Shown here: one piece after another, positions 18,822 to 27,600 of the stretch
Layout of the letters: every line of letters starts with the position of its first letter
Position numbering within the stretch: the first letter of the stretch is position 1
IMG/VR virus record: IMGVR_UViG_3300025652_000206
Location: 1 to 37,604 of that record
From: a virus
Length of the DNA: 37,604 nt
Direction: 5' to 3' (one strand)
Notes under the pieces: model-generated
The model's input: only the letters and a program-made list of their open reading frames with translations
Databases searched by the model: none
Told to the model about the DNA's origin: nothing
Translations under genes and position numbers: made by a program

Positions 18822-19247
18822 ATGGATATCAAAGAGTTTAACAAAGAAACTGATTACGAAGAATTACGTAGTTGGTGGGAGAGCTGGGGGTTACCACAAC
18901 ACCACCAAAACGTACTTTCAGAAAACGGACTTATTATAAGTATAGACGGTGTTAATATAGCTAGTGCTTTTATATATAGTACAGATAGTTATATTTGTTG
19001 GTTAGAACACTTAACATCAAATAAAAAAGAGTGGTTACTTTTATCACAAGAAGAAAAGTTAGATATATTAAATAAGTTAGGAGATGCTATTTTTGATAAA
19101 GCAAAAGAAATGGGTTTTAAACTAGCTTTTACTCTAGCCACAGAAGAACAAGATAAGTATTCCAAAGCTCTAACAGAGTGGAAGGTAAAAAACTTAGGAG
19201 ATGTAATAACTAAGAATATGACACAATATTTTAAAATATTAACATGA
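18822..19247 (+). CDS. GNAT-like acyltransferase-fold protein
   Basis: 141 aa. The order of elements fits a GNAT N-acetyltransferase: helix (DYEELRSWWESWGLP, 12-26), strands ENGLIISIDGVNIASAFIY (34-52) and YICWLEHLTSN (57-67), a long helix (ILNKLGDAIFDKAKEMGF, 81-98), a strand KLAFTLAT, then a C-terminal KNLGDVITKNMTQYFKIL unit. The acetyl-CoA pyrophosphate loop (Q/RxxGxG/A) is not evident after the fourth strand, so it may be divergent or inactive. The gene looks more AT-rich than its neighbours (TTA, ATA and TAT codons) and has its own longer upstream gap, suggesting separate acquisition or expression. Small GNAT-like proteins next to internal-virion genes are familiar in podoviruses; the target is unknown. 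Confidence 0.6.
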   Translation: MDIKEFNKETDYEELRSWWESWGLPQHHQNVLSENGLIISIDGVNIASAFIYSTDSYICWLEHLTSNKKEWLLLSQEEKLDILNKLGDAIFDKAKEMGFKLAFTLATEEQDKYSKALTEWKVKNLGDVITKNMTQYFKILT

Positions 19248-19260
19248 AAAAAATAACATT

Positions 19261-19932
19261 ATGCCAGTAATACCATTTGTACCTTTAATAGCGGCGGGGG
19301 TTGGAGCGGCTTCTTCTATGGTCACGGCAGGCAAGCAAAGAAAAGCGGCAGCCGATCAATCTAGACAGGCAAAAGCAGAGAGGGATAAACAAAATGCAGT
19401 TTTAGAAAAACAAAAAAAAGAATACAGAGATATTAAGTTTACAAATCCGTACGAAAATATGGAAAACACAATGGAAGACTTACAGGTTAATACTCAGCAA
19501 GCTGACTTTCAAATGCAACAAGGTAACCAGCAAAGAGCTAATATAATGCAGGGCCTCAAGGGAGCGGCTGGCTCAAGTGGTATAGCTGGACTAGCACAGG
19601 CGATGGCTAATCAGGGTCAGTTTCAAACACAACAAATATCAGCTTCTATAGGAGCACAAGAAAGTCAAAATCAAAGAATGAAAGCTAGCATGGCTGGCAA
19701 CATACAGAGTTCAGAGAGACTTGGAGCATCAATGGTGCAAGAGGCCGAATCTGGAAGGCAAGCAACTTTGTTGGGTATGGCACAAGGGCAAGCAGCTGGA
19801 GCGGGTACGGCTTACCAGCAGCAAATGCTAAACCAACAAGCAGCTAATGCTTCTTCTGACAAAATGAACATAGACGCTATAACTGGCTTAACAAAAGCTG
19901 CTGTCGACCAAGATTGGAGTAGTTTAACATAA
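19261..19932 (+). CDS. Internal virion / DNA-ejection protein, T7 gp14-like
   Basis: 223 aa. Residues 3-22 (VIPFVPLIAAGVGAASSMVT) form a hydrophobic segment, followed by a basic, Ala/Lys/Gln-rich helix (25-55), then a Gln/Ala/Met-rich, Gly-dotted helical region to the end (for example LAQAMANQGQFQTQQISASI). This is the plan of small ejection proteins such as T7 gp14, which leave the virion and help form a conduit across the outer membrane. The two longer downstream genes would correspond in place to gp15 and gp16. Sequence identity to gp14 is not claimed; the call rests on composition, size (gp14 is about 196 aa) and gene order. Confidence 0.65.
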   Translation: MPVIPFVPLIAAGVGAASSMVTAGKQRKAAADQSRQAKAERDKQNAVLEKQKKEYRDIKFTNPYENMENTMEDLQVNTQQADFQMQQGNQQRANIMQGLKGAAGSSGIAGLAQAMANQGQFQTQQISASIGAQESQNQRMKASMAGNIQSSERLGASMVQEAESGRQATLLGMAQGQAAGAGTAYQQQMLNQQAANASSDKMNIDAITGLTKAAVDQDWSSLT

Positions 19933-19942
19933 TAATCATAAA

Positions 19943-21652
19943 ATGGCAAATTTACTAGGAAAAGCAGATCAAACACTTGTCAAGGGAGCTTACTCCGTTG
20001 CTAAAGCAAATTTACCCGGCGACATGTCTGGAGTATACGATCAGAGGGCAAAAAACATGGAGGGCTTGATGGCTGGAATAAGCACCGTGTGGGAAGAACT
20101 AAACAGCGAATGGAACGATAGGCAAAATGCTCTATCCACCAAAGGCGACGCGGTATACGAGAACGTACTGACCGGTAAGTATAATGATCAAATGGTTGAA
20201 GCTACAGACGCAGCTGTGCTCGACATAAAGAGTAGGTTGAAAGGTCAAAAAGCAGACAAAAAAGGCTTAGGTGCTAGGAAAATAGAAGCTGAAATGAATA
20301 GTTTTGCAAAGAACACCCAGCAAAATGCCTTGGACTTTGAGGAGCTAGCCGATCTAAGCAAAAACAATGAACTGATAATCAAAGGTAGTGGCAGTGAAGC
20401 GAAGCTTTTAGAAGCTATATTTGATGATTTTAATAACAACACAAACAACACTCAAGTTACTTATAAAGACGGTAACTTCACGTATACTCTTGATGGCGTG
20501 TCTATGACAATGGGTGATATAAAGAAGGCGATGATAAAAAAGGACAACGCTAAACCTAGTGCTGTTCAAAAGATTTTTAACGAAGTTGTAACGAAAGCCG
20601 GTAGTGAAAAAAGGGAGTCAAGTGATGTTTATAAAAACGACATTAAGAATAGAATAAAAAGTAATATGACAAGCAAGTCTGACAAGACTAACATAATGCA
20701 CTCTCACTTTGAGGGCTTACAATATACTTTTTACGAAGCTCTAACAGGTAAAGACCAGGGTTTGCAAGATCAAATATTTGACACGCTAATGGCAATAGGA
20801 ACTGACATCGACAAGGATGGTGTTGCCGACACTAAAGATACTTACCTTAACACCGAGAATGCTGTTGCATTACAGCGGGAAATACTTAACAATGACAATA
20901 GCGGTGATATAATCGCTGGCTTTTTAACAGACAACTTGTTTCAAGATGCTTATGATAGAGGTGTTAAAGAAAGAAAAGTAATTAAAACCGGTGGTAAGGA
21001 GAGTGATAAAGAATCTAATCCCTACGGCTTGCCTGATAAAATAAGGTTAGGTCCTATACCGTACCCAGGTGGATATGCACAAGAGGAAACTAGGGCTCAA
21101 GTAACAAGATGGATTGATAGTTTACATAATGGCACGAAAATCCAATACCAGGGTAATGAGTACACTTTTAGAGATAATAATTGGGTAGAAAACTATGGTA
21201 TAAAAGAAGGTGATGAAGATTTAACTAAAATAATAGGTAGTGCTAACGACATGAGGGATATTGTATTTTCAACCGATCATCCTGGTTTCAACGACATAAC
21301 AACAAAAGCAGAGACCGAAAAGATTGATCACACTACAGGTTTAAAACCTAGTCAAAATCCGTTTGGAAATGGAGCTGGTGAAATAGCCGCATTACCTAGT
21401 GACTTTACAAGAGCGGTGGGTAAAGATGATTTAAAAGCTAAAGAGTACTTAGACGGTATGAAAATAAAAGGTTTAGAGGTGAGGGCATCAGGCTTTGGAT
21501 CTGACTCTATCACACTTAAGCTTGGTGGTAAGTCTAAGACGTTTATAGTTGATACTAACTTCACAGACGATGAGGATAGGGCTGCTGAAATCTGGAAATG
21601 GCTACACACTAATTGGTCTGGAAATAATAATCAAGAAAAAATAGATTGGTAA
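19943..21652 (+). CDS. Putative internal virion protein with EF-hand-like loop
   Basis: 569 aa, unrecognised family. It sits between the gp14-like protein and the giant protein, the gp15 slot of a podovirus ejection series. The N-terminal third is helical and charged (MEGLMAGISTVWEELNSEWN). Residues 288-299 read DIDKDGVADTKD, a 12-residue loop with Asp at 1, 3, 5, 9 and 12 and Gly at 6, matching EF-hand or thrombospondin-type calcium sites. The C-terminal part has mixed alpha/beta features (KGLEVRASGFGSDSITLKLG) and ends in NWSGNNNQEKIDW. No membrane segment or signal peptide was seen. Function is inferred from place only. Confidence 0.55.
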   Translation: MANLLGKADQTLVKGAYSVAKANLPGDMSGVYDQRAKNMEGLMAGISTVWEELNSEWNDRQNALSTKGDAVYENVLTGKYNDQMVEATDAAVLDIKSRLKGQKADKKGLGARKIEAEMNSFAKNTQQNALDFEELADLSKNNELIIKGSGSEAKLLEAIFDDFNNNTNNTQVTYKDGNFTYTLDGVSMTMGDIKKAMIKKDNAKPSAVQKIFNEVVTKAGSEKRESSDVYKNDIKNRIKSNMTSKSDKTNIMHSHFEGLQYTFYEALTGKDQGLQDQIFDTLMAIGTDIDKDGVADTKDTYLNTENAVALQREILNNDNSGDIIAGFLTDNLFQDAYDRGVKERKVIKTGGKESDKESNPYGLPDKIRLGPIPYPGGYAQEETRAQVTRWIDSLHNGTKIQYQGNEYTFRDNNWVENYGIKEGDEDLTKIIGSANDMRDIVFSTDHPGFNDITTKAETEKIDHTTGLKPSQNPFGNGAGEIAALPSDFTRAVGKDDLKAKEYLDGMKIKGLEVRASGFGSDSITLKLGGKSKTFIVDTNFTDDEDRAAEIWKWLHTNWSGNNNQEKIDW

Positions 21653-21653
21653 T

Positions 21654-24600
21654 ATGAACGAAGAACTAAATTCATTATGGACATCGCTATCTAGTAAGTT
21701 TGACATCGGTGGCTTCGAACAGTTTAGCAGTAAGATGCAAACTCCAGAAGAGAGAAAAAGATTTTTTGACACTATGGCTTCTCGCAATGTTGATCTTGGT
21801 GGTTACGAGGAATATGAGAGTAGGCTGGGAAAAGCACAAGACTTGACGGTAGATCCGACGATGAGTCAGAGCGATACGGGGTCACAATCGGCGGATGGTT
21901 TATCGGAATCACAAGACGATAATGTAAATTGGTTTGATCAAACTTGGTTTGGTAGAGGTTACGCCGCGGCCAGTACAACCGGCGAGGCTACAGACTTGTT
22001 TATGGAGGGTTCTGACGTAAGCATGGAAACCATACAAGAGTTTATAAAAGCTAAAGAAGGTGAAGCTAAAGCTCACGTTCCATCTGAACGTATGAATAGG
22101 TTTCAAAAAAAATACAAAGAAGAGGGCTCTTCTTGGACTGCTTTTTTTAGAGGAGTAAGGGATGAGCCGAGTTTATTAAGTGAATTGTTTGTACAGTCCT
22201 TGGGTACTCAGGTAGGAACTTTTTTTGATTCAGACAAAGCTAGAATGGCTACCGCGGCTGGTGGTGCCGCTGGGGCTGGAGCGACAGCATACTTAGGTTA
22301 TGGCGCTATAGCTGGTGGTGCTGCTGGAGCTATGGGTGGTTTAGCCACTTCAATGGAGACAGCTTTGACGTTTGGCGAGTTAATAGAAACTGAGTTAGCC
22401 AAAGACAAGCTAGAGTTTACTGATAAGAATATAAAAGCACTTTTAGAGAGTTCTAAGGGTAAAGAAATAAGAAACAAGGCCATAGGAAGGGGTTTAACTA
22501 TTGGAGCCGTAGAGGCTCTTACTGGTGGCGTTGCTGGCAGGGTGACTACGGGTGTTTTAAAGACTGCTAAAACAGCTGGAAAAGCCGTCACTAAAACAAG
22601 GAAGGTGGCAGCGGCGGGAGCAGGTATAGTAGTTGAAGGTGTTGGTGGTGGTGCCGGTGAGGTTGGTGGTAGATTAGCTGCTGGCCAAGAGATGGATGCT
22701 GCAGAAATTGGTTTTGAAGCTATTACAGGTACAACTACAGCGCCGCTTAATGTTGGTGGGGCTTTATTGCGTTACAAAAAACCTGTTTACAAGTTAAACG
22801 GGAAAGTTGTTGAATACAAGGATATGAAAGACTTTGTGGAAACAGCTGACGATATTGATGTTGCGAAAGCAAACATCGTGATGGAAAACGATTTAAGCGG
22901 TTTAGATGCTTTGGCCAACAAAAAACAAACTGATGCTATAACAGACTCTCAAGTCGATAAATTGGTTACAGACAAAAAAGATAGAGCTAAGTTAGTGCAG
23001 CTAGAGTACGAAAGAAGAAAAGCAGAGTTTAATGCCAAGAAAAAAGGAATCGACCAAGTACCTGGCGCTGAGGAGAAACTTACCAAGGTGCAAGCTGAGA
23101 TTGATGGTATTATAGGTAAGTATGATGGAGCTATAGACAAGTCTCTAACCGAAGGAGCCGCTGAGGTTCGCAAAGCTCAACGAGAAAACAACCTTATTGA
23201 CACTATTGCTTTTTTGCAGAAAAATAAAAAGTATGCTGGTAAGGATGTTGTGATAGCCGATGACGATGCGGCTGCTCAATTGGCTCACGACAAAGCTATT
23301 AAGGAGTATAACGCTAAAAACCCAAACAACAAAATTAAAGCGGAAGATGTATCGGGTTCTGATGGATTTATAGTGGGTGATGTAATTGTAATCAACAAAG
23401 ATATAGCCGGTCAGACGGGCGCCATAAACGTCGGAGCACATGAGCTACTACATGGTATCATGGGTAAGCATATGAAAACATTGGATGACGCGGGCAAAGT
23501 GGAGTTAGGAAAAAGCTTTATGGATGTTTTAACAAAAGATCAAGATGCTGCTGTAAGAAAAAGATTGAAAGAAAACTACAATCTTGAAGGAGACAACGTT
23601 TTTGCTTCAGAAGAAATATTTACTGCTTTTTCAGATGCCATTACAAAAGGCGAAATAACTTTCGACAAAGGAGTTTTTGGTAAACTGAAAGAAGTTATAG
23701 AAAGAATATTTAAAGGAAAAGGTTACAATAAAGAGTTTGAAAATGGAAAAGCAGTTTATGACTTTTTAAAAGATTATCAAAAAAGTGTCGCTGCAGGCGG
23801 TGAAATAAGTACTAGAGCTCAAAAGTTGGCGGGTGGTGGAACTACAGCTACGGATACAAAAGCATCCAAAACTTTAGACAAGAGAAGTCCAGAAGATTTA
23901 ATTAAAATAATACAAAGAGGTGGAAACCCAAGGCAAGTTAAGAATGCTGAAGATGCTTTAGTACCTCAATATGAGGCTATGGTCGTGGAGGCTTTGAAAT
24001 ACAACGAAGCAAAAGGTGATATAAGGAGAGAAAACGTTGTGTCTGCTGCTAGAGAGTATTACAAGGCTATAGTAAAAAACTATGATCCTAAAAAAGGAAA
24101 GTTCTCAACACATGTTTATGGTAATATAGCGCCGAAAAATGACACTATATTTGAAAAAGCTAAAACATTAGAAAAGCGTGATGAAAGTGTTAGTTTAAAC
24201 GCTCCAGAGGCTATGCAGGTAGAGGGTGATGCTGGCAAGACAACAAACACTGAGAAAACTTTTGTACAAAAAATAAATATACTACAGGATTTCGCTATAG
24301 CAAATAGAGTTGCTGATAAAATAAAAGCTTTAGTCAAAGTCACTAAAGGTGATAACTTTAAAAGTATAATATCTAAGTATGCTGGTAAAGTTGGTGAGCT
24401 TATATTTGAAGTGCCTGCTAATAAAATTATGGAAGGAGGCGCTAATCTAGCGGCTGTCACAAAGTACACCGAAGGCATGCCGGCTCCAGCTGAAGCTCAG
24501 AATATACAAAGATTTTTTAATGCACCAAACAACGCGGATAAGTTTATCAAAACGTTACCACTGTATAATGTAACCGATAAAACCGCTGATATAAACAAAA

Positions 24601-27600
24601 TAGGTGAAAACATAGAAGTATCAAGAGACACTTATGGCTATGCTATTGGTTTAAAAGGCTTGCCACTAGATTATTTTTACGAAAAATACACTGATCCCAA
24701 GGCTCTTAGTAAAGATCCCAAAGTTTATGAGCAAAGAGTCACCTCTAAAGCTGGGAGAAGTATGGGTCTAACAAGTCAGACGCCAATGAAAAGGCTAAAA
24801 CCACAGTTCAGAAAGCCTACACCAGAAACCGTTGAGCAGTTTAAGAAAGACTTAGGTATTACGCCAAAGAATGAAGCAAATGTGTATAGCAGGGACATCG
24901 GACAGCTACTAAAAGGTGTTGCTAAGGTTCACTCTATAAACGCGGCTATATCTGGAGCGCAAAGATTTCAAGAAGCTAAACTTAAGGCAACGCCCGTGAC
25001 AGAGCAAAAAGCCATAAAACAACAAACAGCTGATATTACAGCCGCTCAAAATAAAGTTGCTTTTAGCACTAGCACACAGAGAACTGGTAAACTTATGCGG
25101 CAAAATCTTAGGATAGATGACGCTAAATTTAGAGACAAGTTGCTATTATTAAATAAATTAGCACCTACACTTCGGATCAAAAAGGAGGCCGACATTGGGA
25201 CTTACATCGAGATGCTCAAAAAGGATGTATTCCCGTTACTACCAAAAGCCGCTTGGTTTGGACCAGGAAAGGGAACTGCTTTTGATAGTTCAAGCAAGGG
25301 CATAGGTGTTGATAGTTCTTCCGACCCGCTGTGGGTTAAATTTCAAGAAGAAATCAAGAAATTAAAAAACGATGATTCAATAGTTTACGGCCCAGATATA
25401 AAAGGTGTTGATGCGGACAGCATGTGGTCGTTAAGAACCAAGTACACGCCTCTCTTTAGCACCCCAGAAAAAGCTAGAAAAAACATTAAAAATGGTGAGA
25501 TCGCTAAGTTCAACGAGCAGGTTGGGCTTATACACAAAGCACTTTGGAAAAGAATAAATAAATCTATAAAAGATACTAAAGGGGAGTCCGCGCCCGGTAT
25601 TGCTACTTACCTAGGCTTAGTAGCTAACGACACGGGTCACTGGCATAAGATGGGCGCTCAATTCGCTGGTTTTTCAAGAAAAATTACAAAAAGAAAAAAA
25701 GATAAAAAAGGTAAGGATCAAAAAAGCAGAGTTGAATACGAACACGCTATGGTAGCTACAGAAGCCTACATATATCTGTTAGATGCTGCTATAAACCACA
25801 ATCAATCTTTTGATTACATCTACGGTAAGATTATCGAAAATTATAAGTTAATAGCTCTAGACAAAGCTATGGACGATAAACTGAAAAATGCTAGGACAAA
25901 AAGCGGTCGCAGCCTAATGACAAACATGCCTGATGGTTGGAATGCTGAGTTTGGGTCTTGGTGGGAAAGGTACTTCAATAACATAGTAGGCGAGCAAGAT
26001 GGTGGTATAGACCCATCTTCAATAGAAGGACTAGATGGCAAAACCTTTGCCGAAGCGCTTAACGTTAATGCAGAGGGCAATTCTTCTGTTATTAAAACTG
26101 GTATACAACATTCTAAAACTCTAACTAAAGCAGTTAACTTCTCTAGATCAACTAACAACCCTACAAAAGGCATTACAGTTCTAGACTTTGACGATACACT
26201 AGCTACTAGTAAATCTTTAATTAGGTTTACAAAACCCGACGGAACCAAAGGCACGTTAAACGCAGAGCAGTACGCTAGTACATATCAAGAGTTAACAGAA
26301 TTAGGTTATAAATGGGATTTTTCAGAGTTCACTAAAGTTGTAGATGGTAAAACCGCACCACTATTTAACAAAGCAATGAAATTGCAAGGTAAGTTTGGTC
26401 CTGAGAACATGTTTGTATTAACAGCTAGACCAGCAGCCGCGGCTCCAGCTATATTTGCTTTCCTACAAGCTAATGGCTTAAACATACCACTAAAAAATAT
26501 TACTGGCTTAGCTAACTCTACAGCCGAAGCAAAGGCATTGTGGATGGTTGAAAAAGTAAGCGATGGTTATAATGATTTTTACTTTGCAGACGATGCTTTG
26601 CAGAACGTACAAGCTGTAGACAATATATTAGAACAATTCGATGTTAAGCGTAAGGTTCAGCAAGCTAGAGTTAATTTTAGTAAGTCAATGAACGAAAGGT
26701 TTAACGATATACTAGAAAATGTAACGGGTATTAATTCTGAGAAAAGATTTTCAGCTATTAAAGGTAGAAAGCGTGGTGAGGGTAAAGGTAAGTTTAGAGT
26801 GTTTATACCACCGTCTCACGAGGATTTTGTAGGTTTATTATACAACTTTTTAGGTAAAGGCAAAGAAGGTAATGCACATAGAGATTTTTTTGAACAAGCC
26901 TTAGTTAGACCTTTAAACAGAGCTAATAGAGAGTATGATACAGCTAGGCAAAGCGTGGCTAATGATTACAAAAATCTAGCAAAAAGATTTCCTAAGGCAG
27001 CAAAAGCACTAATTAAAAAAACGCCAGACGGTGACTTTACCTACCAAGACGCCGTAAGAGTGTACCTGTGGGATAAGCACGGCCACAAAATCCCTGGCTT
27101 ATCGCCAACTGATCAACAAAAATTAGTTGAACTCGTTAACTCAATGCCTGGCCTGAGGTCTTATGCTAAAAACGTAAACATTATATCTAAACAAGAGACT
27201 TATGTAGGCCCAACTGAAGGCTGGAACTCTGGTGATATACGCATGGATCTAGATGATGCCACAAGTAGAATAGGTAGAAAGCAATTTTTTGCTGAATTTA
27301 TTGAAAACGCAGGCATTATATTTTCTGAAGAAAACCTAAATAAAATCGAAGCTGGTTATGGTAAGGGTGTTACAGAGGCCTTAGAAGATATGTTATATAG
27401 GATTCAGACCGGTAGAAATAGGCCAACTGGACAAAACGGACAGGTTAATAAGCTAATGAACTTTTTAAATGGCTCTGTTGGTACGGTCATGTTCTTTAAT
27501 ATGAGATCTGCTTTACTGCAACAAATGTCCATCGTCAACTACATTAACTTTGCCGACAACAATGTACTTGCAGTGGCTAAAGCTTTTGCAAATCAAAAAC

